DNA of 64,000 nucleotides, from positions 228,841 through 292,840 of the forward strand of contig NZ_VAWG01000004.1 in assembly GCF_005869875.1 (NCBI RefSeq), in the 5' to 3' direction. Every line of letters begins with the position of its first letter. The stretch's first letter is position 1. Positions 50,843-58,372 of the stretch are shown one piece after another. The notes under the pieces were generated by a model. It searched no databases. It was not told the DNA's origin and saw only the letters and a list, made by a program, of their open reading frames with translations. A program made the position numbers and the translations under genes. The stretch is from Paenibacillus pinistramenti (GTDB lineage: Bacteria; Bacillota; Bacilli; Paenibacillales; Paenibacillaceae).

Positions 50843-50887
50843 TATACTAATTTTTAACAGGAAGAGGTGTGTGGTTTATAAACTAGG

Positions 50888-51489
50888 ATACGTATGAGGG
50901 GCAGATTGATAATCCGCTTAGCTTGAATCTTTATACGTATGTGGAGAATAATCCGTTAACGCAGTGGGATCCGACGGGGAATGTTCCTGTGAACCGCACA
51001 ATGTCTGAAAGTATGGGCCCAGTTGGTGGTTTTTCTAGTTCTGCTGGTTCCTATAGAATACCGTACACTTATGAAGAAATAATGGAGAATATACCGAAGC
51101 GTTCGGCTAAATCCATTTCGAGAAGTGTTAGCCCCGGCCTTAATTTGACTCGAACCCAAATTCAGGCGTCAGAGAGAGAAATAGTTGGTAAGGGTGCGGG
51201 AAATGGTGCTGCTAAACTAACTGGTAGAGATATCACGTTTAGCGATAAATTCAGTAAACCTGCATATAAAAATCAAGTGGCTGATCGTGGGTGGACGAAT
51301 GATTCTATTGCTGATGCGAGAAACAACCCAGTAAAAATAGGAACATCGAAGAATCCATACACAGGAAATGATGTTACACTATACTATGTTGATGATGTTC
51401 ATTATGTAGCAGTTGATAATGGGACAGGCAAAGTAATACAAGTGGCGGATTTAAACAAAGCTGATTGGAAAATGGATCTAACAAAGTAG
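50888..51489 (+). pseudogene. Displaced Rhs tip with a colicin-E5-like RNase domain
   Basis: The sequence begins in mid-core with DTYEGQIDNPLSLNLYTYVENNPL, nearly identical in DNA to 44416-44488 of the upstream Rhs gene, then diverges into a different tip. It has no proper start; the first possible one is TTG 50923. The tip's last 75 residues, with RGWTNDSIADARNNPVKIGTSKNPYTGND, LYYVDDVHYVAVDNGTGKVIQ and NKADWKMD, match the pattern of the colicin E5-type anticodon RNase domain. It is a silent toxin cassette, possibly usable after recombination through the shared core sequence. A candidate immunity gene follows by 10 bp. Confidence 0.7.
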
Positions 51490-51499
51490 AGGTGATCAT

Positions 51500-52003
51500 A
51501 TGGAGAAGAAAGAAGGAATCATAAACGGAATTATCTATGATAACACTGCTTACCCTAACGGGAAATATAGGCACTATCCAACAATTACAAATTTGAAAAA
51601 ATTGATTCGTGAAATAATAGAGTCAAATTCTACAACCAACTATATTAGATTTACTCCTTTTTACGTGAACGAACGGATAGATCGCCAAATTGAATTTGAT
51701 GACTACATGTTTTATATGGAATGTAGAGATCAGTTTGATGATAACGATTTAAAAGAGCATATTGGGGCATGCGTTGGTAAAGAATACACAGACATGAGTA
51801 GTGAGGAATTTACGTATGGTCATGTTTTATATCCATTGTGCAAACATGAGGATGCATCTACTTTCAAAAAGGCACTAGAAGCATATTTGGAATTTATAGA
51901 CGTGTTAATTCCGAAACTAATGGAGATATCTAGGTCAAAAATGACATTGGTGGAGGACGACTTAGCCTTTGGGTACTTTTGCTTTGAGGTTCATTCGGGG
52001 TAG
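51500..52003 (+). CDS. Candidate immunity protein for the colicin-E5-like tip
   Basis: A 167-residue, strongly acidic protein (many Asp/Glu, for example RDQFDDNDLKEH and TLVEDDLAFGYFCFE), starting 10 bp after the tip's stop with GAGGTGATC before the ATG. It is a mixed alpha/beta protein without membrane segments. I recognise no family. Its position and charge fit an immunity protein against an RNase; the role is inferred. Its retention next to a silent tip is expected, because it would protect against kin that still use that tip. Confidence 0.6.
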   Translation: MEKKEGIINGIIYDNTAYPNGKYRHYPTITNLKKLIREIIESNSTTNYIRFTPFYVNERIDRQIEFDDYMFYMECRDQFDDNDLKEHIGACVGKEYTDMSSEEFTYGHVLYPLCKHEDASTFKKALEAYLEFIDVLIPKLMEISRSKMTLVEDDLAFGYFCFEVHSG

Positions 52004-52012
52004 TATACGATT

Positions 52013-52052
52013 AAACCTTGATTGGCTGTCGCCTCTCAAGGTTTCTTTTTTA
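52013..52052 (+). terminator. Terminator after the second immunity gene
   Basis: AAACCTTGA (52013-52021) and TCAAGGTTT (52036-52044), followed by CTTTTTT. Confidence 0.8.
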
Positions 52053-52202
52053 GGAGGGGGCTACCCAGTGACGAATGAACCCATCATTCAACCAATAACA
52101 CATTTAACCCATGTAATACCCGTATAAAGATTTCTTTTTTATTTCAATCGCCTTAATGTTGAATTGATAAAATATATACCAATTAAATTAGGGAGGTTCC
52201 CG

Positions 52203-52328
52203 ATAAATAACCCGCAAGAGCTGCCTCTGCCGGGGCGTGGACTTGTCACTATTGGTGCGGCTCTTCTAATGCCGATTTATATCGCCCTAATTAACGTTCT
52301 TTCTGCACTCAAGATTAGAGAGCTATAA
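52203..52328 (+). CDS. Possible small membrane protein with an ATA start
   Basis: A 41-residue reading with GGGAGG six bases before an ATA codon at 52203: INNPQELPLPGRGLVTIG, then AALLMPIYIALINVLSALK, a membrane segment, and KIREL before the stop. No ATG, GTG or TTG lies upstream in frame close to the ribosome site. Either an ATG was lost or the rare ATA codon is used. It lies alone in an otherwise empty AT-rich gap of about 450 bp. Confidence 0.35.
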   Translation: MNNPQELPLPGRGLVTIGAALLMPIYIALINVLSALKIREL

Positions 52329-52389
52329 AGAGAGCATTATAAAGATAAAGGAATGGCACTACAAGGATAATCACATTTTTAAAAAAATA

Positions 52390-52424
52390 ACGGCTGTGCC
52401 CGGGGAACCTCCAAGCACAGCCGC
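52390..52424 (-). terminator. Terminator of the minus-strand membrane protein gene
   Basis: CGGCTGTGC (52391-52399) and GCACAGCCG (52415-52423). On the minus strand TTATTTTTTT follows. Confidence 0.85.
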
Positions 52425-52449
52425 TTTCTTTGTGAACAGCCCGCCTTCC

Positions 52450-52962
52450 CTACATCGCCTTGCCTTTGCGGAAGAACATCATCAGGCATCCGGCAATGAC
52501 CAGCACGGCAGCAATAACCGGCTGGCTGCCCGCCAGGCTGCTGATCAGGGAGCCGATGGAGAAGACGGCGAAGAAGAGCAGGGACAGCACGGTCAGAATG
52601 TTAATCGGGATCAGCAGCCATTTGTTGCGGTTGCCGAACCAGTACAGCTCGAACAAACCGGCGGCAGGGGCCAGTAGGAAGCCTGGCCACATAACGTCCC
52701 AGCTGTCGAACAGCATGGAGATCTGGCAGACGATGGCCACGGTCAGCAGCACACCGCCAGGCACGAGGACGCCGACTCCGCGGCGCTGCAGAATAGAGAA
52801 ATACAGCCAGTGGAAAAATACCGCTACAGGAAGGACGAACAGGGTCGGCCAGAAATAAGCGAAGGTCGAACCGGTTGTCCAGTGAATTTCTCCCTTCACG
52901 AGCATGAAGATGCCCAGGAGCACCAGAATCGGCCCGAGAAAGGCGCTGCGGTCAAGTTTCAA
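52450..52962 (-). CDS. Five-segment integral membrane protein
   Basis: 170 residues from TTG 52962, eight bases after AAGGAGTG. Hydrophobic segments: AFLGPILVLLGIFMLVKG, YFWPTLFVLPVAVFFHWLY, GVLVPGGVLLTVAIVCQI, WLLIPINILTVLSLLFFAVFS and VIAAVLVIAGCLMMFF. The pattern of a GPILVLLGIFML start and paired short segments resembles the N-terminal membrane domains of LiaF/DUF5668-type envelope-stress proteins, but no specific family is certain. It is monocistronic. Confidence 0.65.
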   Translation of the reverse strand: MKLDRSAFLGPILVLLGIFMLVKGEIHWTTGSTFAYFWPTLFVLPVAVFFHWLYFSILQRRGVGVLVPGGVLLTVAIVCQISMLFDSWDVMWPGFLLAPAAGLFELYWFGNRNKWLLIPINILTVLSLLFFAVFSIGSLISSLAGSQPVIAAVLVIAGCLMMFFRKGKAM

Positions 52963-53138
52963 AAGGACTCACTCCTTCAACGTGTTCTAAGTGCTCTCAG
53001 CATAACACGGCCCTAGGGGATTGTCTTCCTTCCCCAGGGTGTATAACGTATCGGTCTGAGGACCGAGTATGGTAAAATAATCAGGAATCAGAAGTCACTT
53101 GATGAATCTATCAATCAGAAAAGAGGATGCATGCATAT

Positions 53139-53432
53139 ATGCTGAATATAGCGGACTACAGCGCTGAATATGTCAAAGATCCGTTTGGCATTTTATCCGG
53201 GAGAAGATATGAGTTCAGAATCAATCTGGACATTCCGGAGGACGACGATTTATACACGGTGAACGGGGTTTATGCCCGGGTCATTGTGAAGGAGGAACAG
53301 GGTACAGTAAGCATGGTTACCTATGATCTTCTGGAACGGGGCACCGATAAAATTCTCGAGTTTGATCTGGAGGAGGAAGAGGAGGCAGAGCTTGAGGCCT
53401 TCTGCAAGGAGCATCTGCCGGAAGAGGAATAA
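53139..53432 (+). CDS. DUF6509 family protein
   Basis: 97 residues from ATG 53139; the in-frame ATG at 53127 overlaps the ribosome site AGAGGAT. The start MLNIADYSAEYVKDPFGILSG, then RRYEFRINLDIPEDDDLY and YARVIVKEEQG, follows the DUF6509 pattern of small acidic Bacilli proteins. The C-terminus is very acidic. The function is unknown. Confidence 0.65.
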   Translation: MLNIADYSAEYVKDPFGILSGRRYEFRINLDIPEDDDLYTVNGVYARVIVKEEQGTVSMVTYDLLERGTDKILEFDLEEEEEAELEAFCKEHLPEEE

Positions 53433-53471
53433 CGGGTTAAAGAAGACGGTTAAAGAAAAATACGGTTGAAG

Positions 53472-53506
53472 AAGACTCCGCCCGCTGCCCGGTGCGGAGT
53501 CTTCTT
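53472..53506 (+). terminator. Hairpin after the DUF6509 gene
   Basis: AAGACTCCGC (53472-53481) pairs perfectly with GCGGAGTCTT (53494-53503). The U-tract is weak on the plus strand. Confidence 0.6.
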
Positions 53507-53547
53507 GCGACCCTGCTCATTTGCAGCATTATTCATGCTGGAACGCC

Positions 53548-53971
53548 TTATCTCCAGGGCGTCTGCGGCCCCTTCGGAACTGCCAGCCGGCCGAAATCAT
53601 CGGCCAGCCGCTGCAGCCCTTCCTGCAGCTCCCGCCCGGACACGGGCACTCCGTGCCCGGTAACGGCCGTGTCCGGCTTCAGGGCCGCAAGCTTCCGCAC
53701 GGATTCCCCGGCGGCCTCCCAGTCGAACGTAAAATAGGCCGGCGGGCCGTGGATTTCCTTCTCCTGGGTTAAGACGGCGAAGGCTGATTCCTGCTTGACC
53801 GTAATGAAGGCGTCTCCCGCAACCAGCAGGCGGTCCGCCGGCCATCAGTCCGCCGCCGTCCTCCGCGCTGCCCTCCGGATTGGCGATCATCACCACATTG
53901 GCGATAAGCGTCCGCAGATAACTGACATCATCGGGCAGAACGCTATTTTCCGTATTCTTGTCCATGCCCAT
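53548..53971 (-). pseudogene. MBL-fold hydrolase with an internal deletion
   Basis: ATG 53971 (GGAGG seven bases upstream) opens an MBL-type N-terminus (VSYLRTLIANVVMIANPEGS). After about 35 residues the sequence jumps, in another frame, to the C-terminal half: LLVAGDAFITVKQESAFAV, then PDTAVTGHGVPVSG and a stop at 53548. The deleted middle held the HxHxDH zinc motif, so it cannot be active. Confidence 0.75.
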
Positions 53972-54027
53972 CCCCATTCCTCCAATTCTTATGCCGTTAG
54001 AATGGGAAGCGCCGGCCGGAATTATTC

Positions 54028-54396
54028 TCAGCCCTGAGCCGCCGCGGCAGCAAACAGCACCCAGCCGGCCAGCATCAGCAGGCCGCCGAACGGCGTTACA
54101 GCGCCCAGCCTGCGGATTCCGCTGAGACTGAGCACATACAGGCTGCCGGAGAACAGCACGATTCCGCCGAGCATCAGCCAGCCTGCCCACTCGACCAGCG
54201 AGGCATGTCCGAGCTGCTTCCCGGCCGTTCCGAGCAGGATAAGGCCCAGGCCGTGGGCGATTTGGTATTGGACGCCGGTCTGGTAATTTTTAGACTGATT
54301 CTCTGACAATTTGGCTTTCAGCGCATGAGCTCCAAATGCGCCCAGAACGACCGCCAGAAACATGACGGCCGCGCCTGCAGTCAATAGTTGATTCAT
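54028..54396 (-). CDS. DUF423 membrane protein
   Basis: 122 residues from ATG 54396, seven bases after AGGAGGTG. Four membrane segments. GAFGAHALKAKLSENQSKNYQTGVQYQIAHGLGLILLG is the family signature (B. subtilis YwdK and relatives, TMEM256-like). The function is unknown. It is a single gene, divergent from greA. Confidence 0.88.
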   Translation of the reverse strand: MNQLLTAGAAVMFLAVVLGAFGAHALKAKLSENQSKNYQTGVQYQIAHGLGLILLGTAGKQLGHASLVEWAGWLMLGGIVLFSGSLYVLSLSGIRRLGAVTPFGGLLMLAGWVLFAAAAAQG

Positions 54397-54606
54397 GTAA
54401 GCCACCTCCTATCCCTCATACTAAGGCTGGCGGGAGAGGAACGTCAAATGACGGCAGAACCCGGCTCTGTAAGCCCGATTTATCCGGAATCCGGTGAAAA
54501 ATCGAATAAAACGACTATAACCTGTCCTAGAATGGTATAATATGCATATCTTTTAATTAGAGCTGCAAGAATGGCCAAAAAACTCTTAAGCTAGGAGAAC
54601 GTTACC

Positions 54607-55086
54607 ATGCCGAATGAAGACGAAATCATTTTAACCCCTGAGGGTGTAGCCAAGTTGGAGCAGGAGCTCGAAGAGCTGAAGACAGCCGGCCGCAGAGAGC
54701 TCGCGGAACGGATCAAGGTGGCGCTGAGCTACGGGGATTTGAAGGAGAACAGTGAATACCACTCGGCCAAAGACGACCAGGCTTTTATGGAGACCCGGAT
54801 TTTGACCATTACAAACATTCTCCGCAAGGCAAAAGTGGTGGAGAAGCAGGGGACCGATGTCGTCGCGATTGGCTCCATCGCCGTGCTGAACGACCTTGAA
54901 TTCGACGAGCGGATTGAATATCAGATTGTCGGCCCTGCCGAAGCGGACGTAGCGAACAATAAAATCTCTTACGAAAGCCCTCTGGGCAAGACGCTGATCG
55001 GACACAAGATCGGCGACACCGTTGAAGTGGAAGCCCCGATCGGCATTATCAAATACGAGTTGCTGGATATCAAGCAGGGCTTATAG
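54607..55086 (+). CDS. greA: Transcription elongation factor GreA
   Basis: A 159-residue protein of normal length. The N-terminal antiparallel coiled coil (ILTPEGVAKLEQELEELKT, ERIKVALSYGDLKENSEYHSAKDDQ) carries the acidic tip residues D-x-x-E-N-S-E that enter the RNA polymerase secondary channel. The FKBP-like C-terminal domain has YESPLGKTLIGHKIGDTVEVEAP. It rescues backtracked polymerase by stimulating transcript cleavage. GGAGAACG precedes the ATG; a TATAAT at about 54535 may be its -10. Confidence 0.95.
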   Translation: MPNEDEIILTPEGVAKLEQELEELKTAGRRELAERIKVALSYGDLKENSEYHSAKDDQAFMETRILTITNILRKAKVVEKQGTDVVAIGSIAVLNDLEFDERIEYQIVGPAEADVANNKISYESPLGKTLIGHKIGDTVEVEAPIGIIKYELLDIKQGL

Positions 55087-55097
55087 ACCATAAGAGC

Positions 55098-55133
55098 AAG
55101 GCTGGCGGGCTGACCGCCGCCTTGTTTTTGTTT
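55098..55133 (+). terminator. Terminator of greA
   Basis: CAAGGC-GGCGG pairs with CCGCC-GCCTTG around GCTGA, followed by TTTTTG. Confidence 0.8.
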
Positions 55134-55197
55134 GCTGCATCAAAATGAAACGGCGGGGCAGTCTATTCAGTATTCCGCAATAAGGAGGAGCAGATAG

Positions 55198-55362
55198 ATG
55201 CCGAACGAACGCAGAGCGCTCGAAATCGAAACGGACGGAGACCCCAAGACGATTTATGAGGATTTAAACGTGCACGAGCATCCGATCCTGCCGGCCCCGA
55301 CCCAATCTACCACCAAACCGGACGAGCTGACGGAAGGCCCGGACCGGGTCAAACGGACGTAG
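55198..55362 (+). CDS. Small hypothetical acidic protein
   Basis: 54 residues from ATG 55198, with a very strong AAGGAGGAG eight bases upstream. It starts MPNERRALEIETDGDPKTI and continues with YEDLNVHEHPILPAPTQS, ending in GPDRVKRT. There is no membrane segment and no known motif. The ribosome site and normal codon use argue that it is real. It is placed between the greA terminator and comB. Confidence 0.55.
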   Translation: MPNERRALEIETDGDPKTIYEDLNVHEHPILPAPTQSTTKPDELTEGPDRVKRT

Positions 55363-55536
55363 CGGTTAGAGTGTGACAACCGAATCGAATCACCGCAGGT
55401 GCAGCGGCGCGGCCAGCTTGGTTTATCCAGGCTGGTTTTTTTTGCGTGTATAAAAATAGTGCCCTTCCCCATGAGGATGACCGGTACATTTTCGGGCTGG
55501 GCGAATACAATGCTTTCAAAAGGGAGGAGGGAGACG

Positions 55537-56238
55537 GTGCAGATCCGGATTTTGCAGGGCAGCTCGAGAAGGACGGGGCATTCGGATATTAACATCATCG
55601 TTGACGTCATCAGGGCTTTTACGGTGGCTCATTACGCCTTGTTGAAGGGGGCGAAGGGCATCGGGCTGGTGGGCAGCAAGGAGGAGGCCTTCCGCTGGAA
55701 AGGCACGGACGAAAGGTTCCTTCTGGCTGGAGAAGAACAGGGCCTGGCGATTGAGGGCTTTGATCTGGATAATTCTCCGGCAAGGCTCATGTCATTTGAC
55801 CTTAGCGGACGATTTTTACTGCAGAAGACAACGAACGGCGTAAGAGCGGCATTAAATGCGCTGGATGCGGACCATATCTTTGTTACGGGATTTGCCAATG
55901 CCCGAACGACTGCGGAATATATTTGCAGGCAGTATCTTCATCACGATCCGAACCTGAACATTCAGATCATTGCCTCCCATCCAACCGGAGATGACGATTT
56001 GGCCTGCGCCGAATACATCCGCTCCCTGCTGGAGGGCACACAGGAGATTACGCCGGCTCAAGCCGCAGCACGGATAATGGGGTCTCAAGCGGCCGAAAAA
56101 TTCAGGGATCCGGACAATCCGGATTTTCTATTGGAGGATTTAACGTTCTGCACGAAGGAGCTGTCCTCCGGTTTTGTCATGAAGATCAGCGGCAAGGATA
56201 CGATTATTCCATGGATTGAAAGGGTGCAGGTAAATTGA
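55537..56238 (+). CDS. 2-phosphosulfolactate phosphatase family protein (ComB/YitC-like)
   Basis: About 233 residues from GTG 55537, directly after AGGGAGGAGGGAG. The ComB-type pattern is visible: INIIVDVIRAFTVAHYALLKGA (metal-site Asp early), LAGEEQGLAIEGFDLDNSPA, LQKTTNGVRAAL and ASHPTGDDDLACAEYI. ComB hydrolyses 2-phosphosulfolactate to sulfolactate. It overlaps the synthase gene by 4 bp. In Bacillus spores 3-sulfolactate is abundant and yitC/yitD code for these steps, so a sporulation role is likely. Confidence 0.85.
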   Translation: MQIRILQGSSRRTGHSDINIIVDVIRAFTVAHYALLKGAKGIGLVGSKEEAFRWKGTDERFLLAGEEQGLAIEGFDLDNSPARLMSFDLSGRFLLQKTTNGVRAALNALDADHIFVTGFANARTTAEYICRQYLHHDPNLNIQIIASHPTGDDDLACAEYIRSLLEGTQEITPAQAAARIMGSQAAEKFRDPDNPDFLLEDLTFCTKELSSGFVMKISGKDTIIPWIERVQVN

Positions 56239-57170
56239 ATCTGGAATTAGCCCTCCCGAGACGGACGTGCAAGCCTAGGCACAGCGGTCTGACCGTATTA
56301 ATCGACAACGGCGTGCCTTACCGGCTGTTTATGGACACGATTGAAAGCGCGTCCGGCTATATCGACTTCGTCAAATTCGGCTGGGGAACATCGGTTGTGA
56401 CGCCAACTCTGAGGCAGAAGATTGCCTGCCTGTTTGAGCATAATGTGGATTATTTCTTCGGCGGAACCTTGTTTGAGAAATGCCTGGCCCAGAACAAGCT
56501 GGACGATTACATCAAATTTTGCAAGCAGTATAAAGCCTCCTACGTCGAGATTTCAAACGGGACGCTTCCCATCTCCAACAAGGAGAAGGCAGGCTATATC
56601 CGGGAGTTCTCCAAGCATTTTTACGTGTTCAGCGAGGTGGGCCACAAGGACCCCGAACGGGCGGGGGGCCAAAGCTCTGCAGATTGGGTAGATGCGATCT
56701 GTGAGGATATGGAGGCCGGTGCTTATAAAGTCATTACGGAAGCCAGGGAAAGCGGAACAAGCGGAATTTGCAGCAAAACGGGCGAGCTGCGGATGGATGT
56801 GGTGGAAGAAATTTTGCAGGCAGGCATTCATCTGGACGCCATGATCTTTGAAGCTCCGAACAAAAATCTCCAAACCAGCTTTATCAAAATAGCTGGCCCC
56901 AACGTGAATCTCGCCAATATTCCGTTCTCCGACCCGATCCCGCTGGAGACGCTGCGGCTGGGGCTCCGCTCGGATACCTTCTTTGCGTTTCAGGCCGAGG
57001 AAGCGGCAGCAGCCAAAGAGACGGAAGGGGCCGGAGAAGCAGCAGAGGCCGGAGAGGTATTAGAAGCAGAAGAGGTCCGGGAAGCCGAAGAGGCCGGAGA
57101 ACTGCTGGATGCTGATGCTCAGCTGGCGAGAGTAAGCGGCATGCCGGACGCTGGCTCTCAGGACAACTAA
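56235..57170 (+). CDS. Phosphosulfolactate synthase family protein (ComA/YitD-like)
   Basis: 311 residues from TTG 56235. A TIM-barrel of the ComA family: YIDFVKFGWGTSVV, DYFFGGTLFEKCL, YVEISNGTLPIS, FSEVGHKD and MIFEAPNKNLQ (PEP and metal-site strands). It joins sulfite to phosphoenolpyruvate to give phosphosulfolactate, the substrate of ComB upstream. The last 55 residues form a Glu/Ala-rich tail (KETEGAGEAAEAGEVLEAEE) not part of the barrel. No ComC-type dehydrogenase is nearby, so coenzyme M synthesis is not implied. Confidence 0.85.
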   Translation: MNLELALPRRTCKPRHSGLTVLIDNGVPYRLFMDTIESASGYIDFVKFGWGTSVVTPTLRQKIACLFEHNVDYFFGGTLFEKCLAQNKLDDYIKFCKQYKASYVEISNGTLPISNKEKAGYIREFSKHFYVFSEVGHKDPERAGGQSSADWVDAICEDMEAGAYKVITEARESGTSGICSKTGELRMDVVEEILQAGIHLDAMIFEAPNKNLQTSFIKIAGPNVNLANIPFSDPIPLETLRLGLRSDTFFAFQAEEAAAAKETEGAGEAAEAGEVLEAEEVREAEEAGELLDADAQLARVSGMPDAGSQDN

Positions 57171-57209
57171 CTGCGGGCGGCCTGGCTGCCTGCCGGTTAG
57201 TTAAGCCAG

Positions 57210-58226
57210 CTACGGCATGACCGGCTTGCTGAATTCGCCAGCGTAGTTGGTGTCCATAATTTCAGCCACCTCGGCGGGGTCTGTCGTCTGACCGAGCGCC
57301 CACATCATTTTGGTAACGAGCGCTTCGGTGGTCATATCATAGCCGGGGATAACCCCTTTCTCCAGCACTCGCTGACCCACTTCGTAAATCGTTAAATCCC
57401 CGCCCTCGTAAGGGCACTGCGTCGTCACGACGATGGTCATGCCGCTGCGCATCAGCTCTTCGATTTTGCTGATCAGACTGCGTTCCTTAAACGGAACACC
57501 GCCCAGGCCGAAGCCTTCAATGACAATTCCTTTGTAGCCTAAGGACCGGATCGCGTCAAAGATGCTCGGATTGGTGCCGGGAATCAGCCGCAGCAGGAAC
57601 ACCTCGGAGCAGTAGGTGACGTTGTAAGGGAACTTCTGCTGCTGCTCTGCCGGCGCTGGCAGATTCGGGTTATAGACCAGCTGGCCGTTCTCGACCGTGC
57701 CGATATAGGGATAATTGATGCTCTCAAAAGCATTGTAGCTGCGCGTTCTGACCTTGGAGGCTCTTGTGCCGTTGATGACCTTGCCGTTGAAGACGACGAA
57801 CACGCCGGGACGTTCGCCGCAGGCGGTAAGGAAGGAGTCGATCACATTTTTCTTGGAGTCGGTATGTTCGGCCATAATGGACACCTGCGAGCCGGTCAGG
57901 ACGACGGGCTTCTCTACCGTTCCCAGCATAAAGCTCAGAGCAGAAGAGGTATAAGCCATGGTATCCGTGCCGTGGGCGATGACAATTCCGTCGTAGAGAT
58001 CAAGCGACTGGTGCACAAGTCTGGCAATAGCGGCCCAGTCCTCGGGCTGGGTGTTGGTGCTGTCCATACTCATCAGGTCAATCGCGTCTATGCGGCACAT
58101 CTGCCGGAGCTCCGGAATCTGCTCCAGAATATGCTCTGCGCTTTGGGTTGGAGTGAGGCCGTTCTCCTGCAGCGACGATGAGATGGTGCCTCCTGTATTA
58201 ATAAATAAAATAGTTTTCATTTCCAT
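57210..58226 (-). CDS. ansA: Type I L-asparaginase
   Basis: A 338-residue cytoplasmic enzyme. The first nucleophile is in FINTGGTISS, and the second active-site set HGTDTMAYTSSALSF holds the catalytic Thr-Asp. PVVLTGSQVSIM and the Lys in DSKKN complete the amidohydrolase site. There is no signal peptide, which fits the constitutive type I enzyme. It hydrolyses asparagine to aspartate and ammonia. GGGAG precedes the ATG. Confidence 0.9.
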   Translation of the reverse strand: MEMKTILFINTGGTISSSLQENGLTPTQSAEHILEQIPELRQMCRIDAIDLMSMDSTNTQPEDWAAIARLVHQSLDLYDGIVIAHGTDTMAYTSSALSFMLGTVEKPVVLTGSQVSIMAEHTDSKKNVIDSFLTACGERPGVFVVFNGKVINGTRASKVRTRSYNAFESINYPYIGTVENGQLVYNPNLPAPAEQQQKFPYNVTYCSEVFLLRLIPGTNPSIFDAIRSLGYKGIVIEGFGLGGVPFKERSLISKIEELMRSGMTIVVTTQCPYEGGDLTIYEVGQRVLEKGVIPGYDMTTEALVTKMMWALGQTTDPAEVAEIMDTNYAGEFSKPVMP

Positions 58227-58250
58227 TGTTCTCCCTGCATGGACAAAATA

Positions 58251-58280
58251 AGACGCCCCTAACGCTTAAGGGCGTCTGTA
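58251..58280 (+). other. GACGCCC/GGGCGTC hairpin in the asparaginase leader
   Basis: A perfect 7-bp stem 25-50 bp upstream of the asparaginase start (minus strand). It could be a promoter-proximal attenuator or an incoming terminator; a T-rich stretch follows on the plus side. Confidence 0.45.
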
Positions 58281-58372
58281 TTCTTGTATTTTACTATGAA
58301 AAACCCGGCGAATAAATGGCCTCTTGCCTGGCAGGATTGCCGGGTCCTTCCGTTTCTGCAGGAAAAATCAGC

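Larger units (their letters stand above)
49470..50884 (+). mobile_element. IS110-family insertion sequence
   Basis: A frameshifted IS110-type transposase (49602-50842) preceded by a structured 130-base leader. Borders are approximate: on the right the displaced Rhs tip sequence starts at about 50885; on the left the leader begins near the end of the small helical gene at 49468. There are no terminal inverted repeats, as usual in the IS110 subgroup, and the noncoding end is on the 5' side of the transposase. Confidence 0.7.
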
